Shown piece by piece: positions 8,952 to 22,153 of a DNA stretch of 64,000 bases. The notes below the pieces were generated by a model, which did not search any database, was not told the origin of the DNA, and saw only the letters and a list, made by a program, of their open reading frames with translations. This stretch comes from Thermopolyspora flexuosa (GTDB taxonomy: Bacteria; Actinomycetota; Actinomycetes; Streptosporangiales; Streptosporangiaceae), in contig NZ_VFPQ01000002.1 in the NCBI RefSeq assembly GCF_006716785.1, forward strand, positions 310,001-374,000, written 5' to 3'. The first letter of the stretch is position 1. Each line of letters begins with the position of its first letter. The translations under genes and the position numbers were made by a program.

Positions 8952-9584
8952 TTATGTCGCTCTGGTGTTGTTTTCCGGCACGGCCGGGCGTCGCCGCCTC
9001 CGGGTCGCGGCCCGGCGCGCGCCGTCCGTCGCGGGCTCGGCCGCGGCGCAGGGTGCGGCGTGGGTCTCGGCCTCGGGCTCGGTGTCGGCGAGGTAGAAGC
9101 CGACGCCCCGGCTCGACTCCACGGTGACCGTCGCCCCGGCGGCGCGCAGCTTGGCGCGCACCCGTTTCACGGTCGAGCGGAGCGCGGACGCGTCGTCGAG
9201 GTAGTCGACGCCCCAGACGCGCTCGTACAGCTCCCGGTAGGTCCACACCCGCGGCGGCGGGCTGGCGAGGGCCGCGACGAGCTCCCGCTCGATGCGGGTG
9301 AGCGGGAGCGGACGGCCGGCCCAGCTCGCGCGCTGCCGGTTGAGGTCGACGACGAGCGCGCCGCGGACCACGACGCTCGGTCCGGGGACGCCCGGGAGGC
9401 CACGGTCCGCGCGCGGTTCCCGCTCGCCGAACAGCACGCGGCGGGCGGCCTCCATGTCCGGGAAGATCAGCAGGGTGCCGCAACCGTTCATGAGCCGGGC
9501 CACGCGGGCCCGGTCCCGGTGGCTCGACGAGACGCACACGATCACGGTCTTCTCGTCAAGACCCTCCACCGGAAGCTCGTTCAT
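8952..9584 (-). CDS. Winged-helix transcriptional regulator (OmpR/PhoB-type C-terminal domain)
   Basis: This 210-residue protein carries an OmpR-type winged helix at about residues 70-165: recognition-helix region [34 protein letters not shown], then the wing [10 protein letters not shown]. The first 65 residues ([39 protein letters not shown]) look like a compact alpha/beta domain without the Asp/Lys set of a receiver, so it is not an ordinary response regulator. The last 40 residues are a disordered Ala/Arg-rich tail. No kinase gene is adjacent. An A+T-rich patch lies just upstream (9600-9650). Confidence 0.75.
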   Translation of the reverse strand: MNELPVEGLDEKTVIVCVSSSHRDRARVARLMNGCGTLLIFPDMEAARRVLFGEREPRADRGLPGVPGPSVVVRGALVVDLNRQRASWAGRPLPLTRIERELVAALASPPPRVWTYRELYERVWGVDYLDDASALRSTVKRVRAKLRAAGATVTVESSRGVGFYLADTEPEAETHAAPCAAAEPATDGARRAATRRRRRPAVPENNTRAT

Positions 9585-9941
9585 GGCCCAAGGAAAGCAA
9601 TCCGGGCACCTCGCGTCAACTATGAATTTTTCACTACTTTTCTCACTTTAGTAAGGGAGGCCGGTGCACGGACCCCGCCCGGCACGACCCCGCCGCGGTA
9701 CGGCACGGCCCCCGCTCCGCCGGGTGCCTTCCCGGGCCCGCCCGGCGGCCCGGTCCGCGGGCCTCGGCGGCGTCCGCCGGGGGCCTCCTCCGGTGGTGGG
9801 TCGCGTCATCCGGCGTGCGTCCGGCGCCGCCCCGGCGACCGTTCACCGCCGCCCGGTGCCGTTTCGGCGACCGGTCACGGCCGCGCGGGTCGCCCGCGCG
9901 TCCCGCCGGGTATGGAGGCGGTGAGACCTCCCTTGCATGCA
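9585..9941. other. Intergenic region with an A+T-rich patch
   Basis: The segment 9600-9650 is strikingly A+T-rich and probably holds the promoter of the winged-helix gene (minus strand). It contains CTACTTTTCTCAC at 9634-9646, which recurs at 13370-13382 in another promoter region. The rest (9660-9940) is very G+C-rich with no supportable gene. Confidence 0.4.
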
Positions 9942-9974
9942 CATGGGCCCGCACCTGATCGGTGCGGGCCCATG
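9942..9974 (-). terminator. Perfect 14-bp hairpin
   Basis: CATGGGCCCGCACC (9942-9955) pairs perfectly with GGTGCGGGCCCATG (9961-9974) around a 5-nt loop. It is about 120 nt downstream of the DUF3151 gene and is the likely end of the fba-DUF3151 transcript. Confidence 0.75.
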
Positions 9975-10093
9975 GCCGCGCCGCTCTGTGATCCGACGTC
10001 CAGGCTGCCGAGCCCGGCCGTGCCGTACCGGCCCGCTCTCGGCCCCGGCCGCACGAACCACGTCGTGTCACCGGCCACGAGCACGGCCGGCGG

Positions 10094-10516
10094 TCAGTGT
10101 TTGACGCCGAGAACCTCGACGGCGGTCGGGCTGCTGTCGTGCAGGAACTGGACGCAGCGCTCGGCCTCGTCCTTCTCCCCGATCGCCTGCGCCGCCCGGG
10201 CGAGGGCGTGCAGGCAGCGGAGGAAGCCCCGGTTGGGCTCGTGTTCCCACGGAATGGGCCCGTGGCCCTTCCAGCCGTTCCGGCGCAGCTGGTCGAGGCC
10301 GCGGTGGTACCCGGTGCGCGCGAACGCGTACGAGGTCACCGCGTGGCCGGAGGCGAACGCCTCGTCGGCGAGGGTCGCCCAGGCGGCTGAGTAGGCGGGG
10401 AAGCGCGCCGCGACGTCGGAGGCCGGCGCTCCCGAGGCGAGGGCCTCCCTGGCCTCCGGCATGTCCGGAAGGTATGTCGGGGGTGGTGCGGCCAGGAGGT
10501 TCTCATGCGACTTCAT
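10094..10516 (-). CDS. DUF3151 family protein
   Basis: A 140-residue soluble protein of unknown function matching, from memory, the actinobacterial DUF3151 family. It starts MKSHENLLAAPPPTYLP and contains the conserved aromatic block WKGHGPIPWEHEPNRGFLRCL near residues 80-100, then an Ala-rich helix and a short acidic C-terminus. The family is typically encoded beside class II fructose-bisphosphate aldolase, as here (76 bp downstream of fba, same strand). That suggests a shared transcript, but no biochemical role is known to me. Confidence 0.8.
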   Translation of the reverse strand: MKSHENLLAAPPPTYLPDMPEAREALASGAPASDVAARFPAYSAAWATLADEAFASGHAVTSYAFARTGYHRGLDQLRRNGWKGHGPIPWEHEPNRGFLRCLHALARAAQAIGEKDEAERCVQFLHDSSPTAVEVLGVKH

Positions 10517-10592
10517 GCAGAGAGTCTTACCTCCCCCCTACCGCTCCCGAACATGCGGGGGTGGTGACTTACAGCACGCTCTGCCCGATTTA

Positions 10593-11615
<1,023 letters not shown>

Positions 11616-11723
11616 CTGCTAGCTCCCTGAGAGACGTACTGTCACAAAAACGTGTCGATGGCCAGTATCCCCAAGTTGGCAGGAGGTGAGAAAGAAGGGC
11701 CGCCGAAGGGTAGGCTCTCGGTG

Positions 11724-13022
11724 ATGGACACCCTGCTTGATCTACTCGACCCCAAATGGTGGCTCACCATGTTCGGCGCGTTCGCGACGATCGGTGTGCT
11801 GCTCATCATCTTTGCGGAGACCGGACTATTGTTCGGTTTCTTCCTTCCGGGGGACTCGCTGCTCGTCGCCGCCGGCATCTTCGCCGTACCGGCCGCCGCC
11901 GCCGGTCTCGGCATCTCGCCGCTCTCGCTGCCCGTGCTGCTCATCGGCGGGCCCGTGGCCGCCATCGCGGGTGCGCAGCTGGGTCACTATCTGGGCGCCA
12001 AGGTCGGCCGGAAGCTCTTCGAGCGACCGGACTCGCGGCTGTTCAAGCAGGAGCACGTGCGGAAGGCCGAGTACTACTTCGAGAAGTTCGGCCCGGCCAA
12101 GGCGGTGGTCCTGGCCCGGTTCGTGCCGATCGTCCGGACGTTCCTCAACCCGGTGGCCGGCGTGCTCGGCATGGACGCCCGCCGGTTCTTCCTGTGGAAC
12201 GTCCTCGGCGGCGTGGTCTGGATCGACGCGCTGGTGCTCTTCGGCTACTTCGTCGGCAACTCGGTCCCGAACATCGACCGGTACATCCTGCCCGGCGTCT
12301 TCGTCATCGTGGTCGTCTCCTTCATCCCCATCGTCCGCGAGGTGATCAAGAACCGGAAGGGCGGCGGTGACCAGGCCGAGGACGCGGCCGTGCCCGCCGC
12401 GGCCACGGCCACGGCGACCGCCTCCGCGGCCCAGGCCACCGCCACGCAGCCGTCCGCCGCGCCGGACCCGTTCGGCCGTCCCGGCCCCGGCGGCTTCGGC
12501 GCGCCCGCGTCGCAGCCCGACCCGTTCGACGCGTTCCAGCAGGCCATCAACGCGCAAATCAACGCGAACCGGCCTGCGGCCCCCGCCGCGGACCCGTCGC
12601 AGCCGACGGAGGTGTTCTCCCTCGGCCAGTACGGCGACGGCCGCCCCGGCGGGCCGTACCCGGGTGACGCGCGGCCGGGCGCGACCTACGGGACCGGTGC
12701 CCCCCAGGGCGACCCGTACGCGGACGGGCGGCACGGGGCCCGGCCGTACGGCGGCGCCTACCAGGGCGATCCCTTCGGCGGTGACCCGTACGCGGGCGGC
12801 TCCCGGTACGGCGCGAACGGCGCGCGGTCCGGCGCCTCCTACCCCGCGGACGAGTACCGAAACGGCGCTCCCCACCAGGGCGGGGCGTACGGTGGGGACC
12901 CCTACTCCGCGCAGCGTCCTCGTGCCGGTGCCGCGCCCGACCCGGCCGCCGGTGCGCAGCGGTCCGCCGAGCCGGACTGGCAGGCGTGGCGGGCCTGGCA
13001 GGACCCCGAGCACGACCGCTGA
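11724..13022 (+). CDS. DedA-family (VTT domain) membrane protein with a long disordered tail
   Basis: DedA/VTT proteins are inner-membrane proteins implicated in lipid-carrier or phospholipid flipping and envelope homeostasis. Residues 1 to about 205 form the normal unit: N-terminal segment, the re-entrant FFLPGDSLLVAAGIFA motif, GAQLGHYLGAKVGRKLFERPDSRLF, the conserved FGPAKAVVLARFVPIVRTFLNPVAG, and C-terminal helices. The remaining 220 or so residues are not part of the family: an Ala/Thr/Pro stretch followed by Gly/Tyr/Asp/Pro-rich sequence (GDPYA-like units repeated). The start is uncertain. I prefer ATG 11724, where family similarity begins. A GTG at 11652 is in frame, and a strong GGAGGT at about 11682 serves no well-spaced start. 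Confidence 0.85.
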   Translation: MDTLLDLLDPKWWLTMFGAFATIGVLLIIFAETGLLFGFFLPGDSLLVAAGIFAVPAAAAGLGISPLSLPVLLIGGPVAAIAGAQLGHYLGAKVGRKLFERPDSRLFKQEHVRKAEYYFEKFGPAKAVVLARFVPIVRTFLNPVAGVLGMDARRFFLWNVLGGVVWIDALVLFGYFVGNSVPNIDRYILPGVFVIVVVSFIPIVREVIKNRKGGGDQAEDAAVPAAATATATASAAQATATQPSAAPDPFGRPGPGGFGAPASQPDPFDAFQQAINAQINANRPAAPAADPSQPTEVFSLGQYGDGRPGGPYPGDARPGATYGTGAPQGDPYADGRHGARPYGGAYQGDPFGGDPYAGGSRYGANGARSGASYPADEYRNGAPHQGGAYGGDPYSAQRPRAGAAPDPAAGAQRSAEPDWQAWRAWQDPEHDR

Positions 13023-13400
13023 GCCCGTCCGACGTACGTCCGGCCCGCGATGCCCATGGTCACGGCACGCGCGCGAGCGCGGACGGCGCGGCGCTCGGCT
13101 TCCGGCCGGGCGCCGGATGCGCCGGGTCCGCCGGTTTTCCCGGCGTTTTTCTCCTCCGGACGGTATGAAACGGAAATATCATCCGGAACCGGCATCAGGG
13201 TTTCGCCGGTTCCGGTGCCGCCCCGGGGGCCGGTTATATCCAGCATCGTTCACCCGGAGTACCCGCGCGAATCCGCCGTGGATTTCACCGGCGACACACT
13301 TCCTTGATCAAATAAGGCGCGGGATGGGGCGATTCAGCGGCGATCAGTCGAATTGACTGATTAATACCCCTACTTTTCTCACAACAGTTAATCTCGACAT
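13023..13400. other. Intergenic region with an A+T-rich promoter-like segment
   Basis: No gene is supported. From 13290 to 13400 the sequence is A+T-rich and ends in CTACTTTTCTCAC (13370-13382), identical to a segment at 9634-9646. The promoter of the gene at 13401 probably lies here. Confidence 0.4.
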
Positions 13401-13892
13401 GTGGGACGACATAGGGCGGATCCGGCAGGCGTCGCCCGATTCCTCGTCGTGGGGGCGGCGGTCTGCGCCCTGCTCGGGATCGTCGCGGTCGGGGTCTTCG
13501 CGCTGATCGCCTCGCTCGACTCCGGCGACCCGGGCCCCGATCGGGCGGCGAGCGCGGCCGCCACGACCCCGGCCGGGGAGCCGGGTGCGGACGGCGCGGG
13601 CCAGGGGCCGTCCGGCCGGGGCGGCGACGCGGTCCCGACCGTGGTCATCGAGTGCCTGGAGGAGAACTGCCCGGTCTTCCTCCGCATCCCGGGCGGCGAC
13701 GTGCTCGTCGACCGTGAGCTGCGCGCGGGGGAGACCGCCACCTACTACGAGCCGCGGATCCACGTGGTGCTGTACGACGCGGGCAGCGTGCGCGTCGTGG
13801 TCAACGGCGAGGAGCGGGAACGCGGCGCGAAGGGGGAGCGCCGGACCTTCACGGTGAGCCGCCCCACGCCCTCACCGAGCCCGTCGGGCTGA
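13401..13892 (+). CDS. Membrane-anchored hypothetical protein
   Basis: A 163-residue protein with one N-terminal membrane segment (about residues 12-38, VARFLVVGAAVCALLGIVAVGVF without an obvious signal cleavage site). A disordered Ala/Gly/Pro linker follows, then a small extracytoplasmic beta-rich domain (about residues 78-155) with two Cys close together (CLEENC). The beta domain resembles the outer C-terminal domain of RodZ-like (DUF4115) proteins in layout, but I cannot confirm that. The GTG start has no clear ribosome site. Confidence 0.6.
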   Translation: MGRHRADPAGVARFLVVGAAVCALLGIVAVGVFALIASLDSGDPGPDRAASAAATTPAGEPGADGAGQGPSGRGGDAVPTVVIECLEENCPVFLRIPGGDVLVDRELRAGETATYYEPRIHVVLYDAGSVRVVVNGEERERGAKGERRTFTVSRPTPSPSPSG

Positions 13893-13932
13893 CCCCGCCA
13901 CGTGCGCGTCACGCCCGCGGCACGGGCGGGGT
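13892..13932. terminator. Hairpin between convergent genes
   Basis: ACCCCGCC (13892-13899) pairs with GGCGGGGT (13925-13932). It sits between the end of the membrane-anchored protein gene and the end of pyrE and could terminate both. Confidence 0.5.
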
Positions 13933-13940
13933 GAGAAAGA

Positions 13941-14476
13941 TCACTCCAGGCCGAGGTCGGCGAGCGTGAACGCGGTGCGGTACGGCAGGCCGGTCTCCCT
14001 GATGCGCGCGCCCGCGCCCCGGTCCACGATCGTGGCCACCCCGACCACCTCGGCCCCGGCCTCGCGCAGCGCCTCGACCGCGGTGAGCACCGAGTTCCCG
14101 GTCGTGGAGGTGTCCTCGACCGCGAGCACGCGCCGCCCGGCCACGTCCGGCCCCTCGATGCGGCGCTGCAGCCCGTGCGCCTTGCCCGCCTTGCGCACCA
14201 CGAACGCGTCGAGCGACCGCCCGCGGGCCGCGGCGGCGTGCAGCATCGCCGTGGCGACCGGGTCGGCGCCGAGGGTCAGGCCGCCCACGGCCTCGTAGTC
14301 GAGGTCCGCGGTGAGGTCGAGCATCACCCGGCCGACGAGGGGCGCCGCCGTACCGTCGAGCGTGATGCGGCGCAGGTCCACGTAGTAGTCGGCCTCCTGG
14401 CCGGAGCTCAGGATGACCTTGCCGTGCACCACGCCCTTGCTCTTGATCTCCGCCAGCAGCCTGTCCCGATCGCTCA
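13941..14476 (-). CDS. pyrE: Orotate phosphoribosyltransferase
   Basis: PyrE makes OMP from orotate and PRPP in de novo pyrimidine synthesis. The 178-residue protein has the usual order: MSDRDRLLAEIKSKGVVHG, ILSSGQEADYYVDLRRITLDG, the GGLTLGADPVATAMLHAAAARG loop, KAHGLQRRIEG, and the PRPP-binding signature VLAVEDTSTTGNSVLTAVEAL (about residues 115-135). The ATG at 14476 was taken because SDRDRL is the family N-terminus; the extra upstream frame reads through the promoter. The ribosome site is weak. It is not next to other pyr genes. Confidence 0.95.
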
Positions 14477-14934
14477 TGGTGCCCAAGGCTAGACGCAGAC
14501 GCGTTCGCACCGGTAAACCGGCCCGGACCGTCCGACCCGCCGGGGGTGGACCCGGCGGCGGGGATGGCGCACCATGGGCGGTGGGCGAACCAGGGCGTGT
14601 CAGGTGGATGGGTTAATCCGGTGATTACCTGAGTATTTCGGTGATCACCCGGCATGTCGGCATTATGGAGCGGTACGTTCCGGGAGATGCGGGTGAGGGG
14701 GGACCCCTTTCCCGGCCCCGGCCGGTCGGTGCCGGTCGCGGGCGTGACGCACGGACGCCGGTGGCCGTTGCCGCTTTCCCGTCGGCCTTCCCATGGCAGG
14801 GAGGAACCCGGACACACTGGTACGGTCTGCGTGACGCTCGCGAGCATGAGGGCTGAATCGCCGGATTCACCCTCGCACGATCAGGTCCTTGATTAACCTG
14901 GGGAAGCCAGGCCACGAGGGGAGGGCGGTGTCGC
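14477..14934. promoter_or_regulatory. pyrE/NYN divergent region with a paired palindromic repeat
   Basis: No gene is seen in this 458-bp gap. GGTGATTACC (14620-14629) and the palindromic GGTGATCACC (14640-14649) are repeated with exactly 20-bp spacing, two helical turns. That looks like a dimer-of-dimers operator upstream of pyrE or the NYN gene. The regulator is unknown. Confidence 0.35.
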
Positions 14935-17052
14935 GTGGATCGCTGCGCGCTGTTCGTGGATGCTGGCTATCTGCTGGCAGATGGCGCGATGGCCGTCCAC
15001 GGTACCCGGCATCGAGAAGCGGTCACCTGGGACTACACCGGCCTGCTGCAAATGCTCAGCAACTTCGCGCGGGAGCGCACCGGGCTGCCGATCCTGCGCT
15101 GCTACTGGTACGAGGCGACGGTCGAGGGCCGGCGTACCCCCGAGCATGAGGTGCTCGCCGAGATCCCGGGGCTCAAGCTTCGCCTCTCCCGCATCCGCCC
15201 CGGCCGCCGCGAGGGGGTGGACGCCCAGGTCCACCGGGACCTGATGACCCTCGCCCGCAACTCCGCGATCTGCGACGCCGTCGTGGTGAGCGGGGACGAG
15301 GACCTCACCCAGGTGGTCTGCGACGCCCAGGACCTCGGCATCCGGGTGAGCGTGGTGAACGTGGTCGGCGGCGCCCTCGACGGCACCGAGTCCGCCTCCC
15401 GCGCGCTGCGCCAGGAGTGCGACGACCTCATCGAGGTCTCCAGCGCCCACCTGCGCCCGTACGTGAACCTGGTGAACGGCGCCGACGCGGGCAACGGGCG
15501 GCGCGCCCTCGGCAACACCACCGGCGGCCAGCACGCCCTGCCCGGCACCGCGTCCGGCGGGCCGTACGCGCTCGCGGGCGGGGAGGCCGCGGGCCGGAGC
15601 GGCGGGCAGCACGCCGCCTCGGGCGGGGCCCACGCGCTCCCCGGCGCCGGGGACGCCTCCTCCGCCGCGGCGAACGGCGCCGCGCCGGGCGGCGCCGCCG
15701 CGCAGAACGGCTCCTACGGCGGCGGCGCCCACGCCGCCCCCTCCTCCGGGACCACCACCGCGGCGATCCGCGCGCTCGGCTCCGACGCGTCCGCCCGGTC
15801 CACCGACTCCGGCGCGACGGGCGGCGGCCCCGCCACGGGCGGCCAGAGCGCCGGCGGCTACCTGGGCAACGGCGTCGCCTCCGGCGGCTCCGCATCGGGC
15901 GGTGACGCGGGTTCCGGGACCGCCATGCCCCCGCTGAACCTGCCCTCCGTGGGGAGCCTGCCCTCGGTGGGGAGCCTTCCGTCGGGCCTCGGGGCGCACG
16001 GCGCGGGAACCACCTCGGGCGGCGCCCACGCCTCCGGCCTCCCGGCCACCGGCGCGATGCAGGCGATCCCCACCGGCGCCCACGCGAGTACCGGGCCCCA
16101 GACGGGCGGGGAGAACGCCCTGCCCGGCGGCGGCTCGACCGGCACCGACGGGAGTACGGCCTCGGCCACCCCGGGCGCGGCCTCCTCCTCCTCGGACACG
16201 TCCGGATCGGCGGCGTCCGCCCCGTCGTCCGCCCTGTCATCCGGCGTGACGAGCACCGCATCGACCTCCGGGCCGGCCACCGGGTCCACGGTGACCGCCG
16301 CCACGCCGCCGGCGTCGTCCGGCACCGTGTCGACCGGGACCGCGGCGAGCGGCGCGTCGTCGGCCACCCCGGCCACGGGCCTCCCGCAGCAGCCACAGCC
16401 GGCCACGACGTCCACCGGCACGTCCACCACGGCGACCTCCGGCGGTGCCCTGCCGCCGCCACCGCCGAGCACCTCGACGACCGTGCCCCCGAAGTCCGGC
16501 ACCTACTCCGGGTACGGCGGCGCGCACGCGGCCCCCTCGGCCACCACGTCGGCCCCGATCCCGGCGCTGCCCGCGCCGGTGCCGACCTCGACCACGGTCA
16601 CCTCGTCGCACACGTACGACCCGCTCACCGGCGGCACGACCACGCAGTCGGGCGGCGCGCACGCGGCGCCCGCCTCCCCGGCCGCCACCTCGGGCGAGTA
16701 CACCGGAGCCCACGCCGCCCCGCAGCCCACGCCGATCCACGGGCCGAACACCTCGCCGCACGGCACCCCGGCCCCCGCCACCGGCTCCGGGCAGGCGAGC
16801 GGGATCACCACGCTCGCCGAGGCGGTGCAGGCGGCCCACAAGGAGGGCCACGAGTTCGGCGAGTCGGTCGCGAAGGACGCCCCGGCGCTCTGGCTGGAGG
16901 CCGTGCTCGCCCGCAAGCCGCGCATGCCCTCGGACCTGGAGGCCCGGCTGCTGCAGGGCTCGGCCCTGCCGATCGACTTCCTCCTCCACGACGAGGTACG
17001 GCACGCGCTGCGCCGCGGCTTCTGGGACGCGTTGGAACGCGCCCGCCGCTAG
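14935..17052 (+). CDS. NYN-domain (PIN-like RNase fold) protein with a very long low-complexity linker
   Basis: The first 185 residues form an NYN domain: CALFVDAGYLLADG with the first catalytic-type Asp, Asp-rich HRDLMTLARNSAICDAVVVSGDEDLTQVV with the SGDxD motif, then a final VVNVVGG strand. Such domains are metal-dependent ribonucleases by family. About 430 residues of Gly/Ala/Ser/Thr/Pro sequence follow, with a recurring GGAHA-type pentapeptide (GGAHALPG, GGAHAAPS, TGAHAAPQ and variants, roughly a dozen). The protein ends in a folded, charged 80-residue block (LAEAVQAAHKEGHEFGESVA ... FWDALERARR), probably a second conserved domain. The total is 705 residues. The GTG at 14935 follows GAGGGGAGGG. 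The gene stands alone. Confidence 0.85.
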   Translation: MDRCALFVDAGYLLADGAMAVHGTRHREAVTWDYTGLLQMLSNFARERTGLPILRCYWYEATVEGRRTPEHEVLAEIPGLKLRLSRIRPGRREGVDAQVHRDLMTLARNSAICDAVVVSGDEDLTQVVCDAQDLGIRVSVVNVVGGALDGTESASRALRQECDDLIEVSSAHLRPYVNLVNGADAGNGRRALGNTTGGQHALPGTASGGPYALAGGEAAGRSGGQHAASGGAHALPGAGDASSAAANGAAPGGAAAQNGSYGGGAHAAPSSGTTTAAIRALGSDASARSTDSGATGGGPATGGQSAGGYLGNGVASGGSASGGDAGSGTAMPPLNLPSVGSLPSVGSLPSGLGAHGAGTTSGGAHASGLPATGAMQAIPTGAHASTGPQTGGENALPGGGSTGTDGSTASATPGAASSSSDTSGSAASAPSSALSSGVTSTASTSGPATGSTVTAATPPASSGTVSTGTAASGASSATPATGLPQQPQPATTSTGTSTTATSGGALPPPPPSTSTTVPPKSGTYSGYGGAHAAPSATTSAPIPALPAPVPTSTTVTSSHTYDPLTGGTTTQSGGAHAAPASPAATSGEYTGAHAAPQPTPIHGPNTSPHGTPAPATGSGQASGITTLAEAVQAAHKEGHEFGESVAKDAPALWLEAVLARKPRMPSDLEARLLQGSALPIDFLLHDEVRHALRRGFWDALERARR

Positions 17053-17179
17053 CCGCCGCGCACGGGCGGCCGGCCGGAATCCGGGCCGAACCCCGGCGGG
17101 CGCCCGCCACGGCCCGCGCCCCCGCCGAGGCGCCCGCGCGCCCACGGCGGCCGTCGCCGCCCGGCCGGCCGTACCGAGG

Positions 17180-17806
17180 TCAGCCGCTGAACGCGTCGAA
17201 ACCGGCGCGCAGGTCGCCGACCCGCTTGCCGAGGTCGCGGAGCGCGGTGGCGAGGGCGGGGTCGGGGGACGGGCCCGCCGCCTCGCGTACCCGGGCCAGC
17301 TCCTCCTCCACCGCGAACAGCCTGCGGGACAGCTCGGCGAGCACCGCGCCCTGGTCGCCCGGGGGCAGCTCGGCGGTGAGCCGTTCCCGCAGCAGCGCGG
17401 CCTGCTCGGCGAGCCGCCGGTTCATGTTGTACAGCTCGACGAAGACCGACACCTTGGCGCGCAGCACCCACGGGTCGAACGGCTTGGTGAGGTAGTCGAC
17501 CGCGCCCGCGGCGTACCCGCGGAAGGCGAAGTCGGGGGCGCTGTCCACCACGGTGAGGAAGATGATCGGGATGTTGCGGGTGCGCTCCCGCCGCTTGATG
17601 TGCGCCGCGGTCTCGAAGCCGTCCATGCCCGGCATGCGCACGTCCAGCAGGATCAGCGCGAAGTCGGTGTTGAGCAGCGCCTTGAGCGCCTCCTCCCCGG
17701 ACCTCGCCCGCACCGGGACGATGTCGAGCGAGCTGAGGATGGCCTCCAGCGCGATCAGGTTCTCCTCACGGTCGTCGACGAGCAGGATCTTGGCGCGGTC
17801 GGGCAT
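17180..17806 (-). CDS. Response regulator without DNA-binding domain (OsaB-like)
   Basis: A receiver domain fills residues 1-125: acidic pocket ILLVDDREEN, phosphoryl-acceptor Asp in LILLDVRMPGMDGF, Thr in IIFLTVVDS and Lys in DYLTKPFDP. The C-terminal 80 residues are a heptad-rich coiled coil (LAEQAALLRERL ... LRDLGKRVGDLRAGF), with no output helix-turn-helix. This is the architecture of OsaB of Streptomyces, a regulator needed for osmoadaptation. It starts 3 nt after the stop of the upstream hybrid kinase on the same strand, so the two are almost certainly co-transcribed and probably partners. The exact orthology is inferred from architecture and gene order. Confidence 0.85.
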   Translation of the reverse strand: MPDRAKILLVDDREENLIALEAILSSLDIVPVRARSGEEALKALLNTDFALILLDVRMPGMDGFETAAHIKRRERTRNIPIIFLTVVDSAPDFAFRGYAAGAVDYLTKPFDPWVLRAKVSVFVELYNMNRRLAEQAALLRERLTAELPPGDQGAVLAELSRRLFAVEEELARVREAAGPSPDPALATALRDLGKRVGDLRAGFDAFSG

Positions 17807-17809
17807 CGG

Positions 17810-22018
<4,209 letters not shown>

Positions 22019-22042
22019 CGGGGGCCTCCCTTTACCCTCACG

Positions 22043-22068
22043 GTACCCATCCGGGCGGCACTGCAGGC
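22043..22068 (-). promoter_or_regulatory. Sigma-B-like promoter of the osa-like operon
   Basis: On the minus strand GCCT (22065-22068), a 16-bp spacer and GGGTAC (22043-22048) fit the Streptomyces sigma-B consensus GNNT-N14-16-GGGTAC/T. The -10 lies about 25 nt before the kinase start. It fits osmotic-stress control of an osmosensing locus. Confidence 0.55.
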
Positions 22069-22113
22069 CAAGTGCCAGTCTGTCACGATGAGTGCCGTGC
22101 GGTCGCCGGTTGG

Positions 22114-22143
22114 TTGACAGCGAACGACCACAAAGTGTGGTAA
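22114..22143 (+). promoter_or_regulatory. Possible promoter of the SpoIIE-phosphatase gene
   Basis: TTGACA at 22114-22119 is a perfect -35 hexamer. The -10 18 bp later (TGGTAA, 22138-22143) is poor. It lies directly before the GTG start at 22154, giving a very short leader. Confidence 0.4.
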
Positions 22144-22153
22144 GCACGAATCA

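Noticed and set aside
7232..9127. A 631-codon plus-strand frame
   Set aside because: Antisense shadow of purA; no ribosome site or family similarity.
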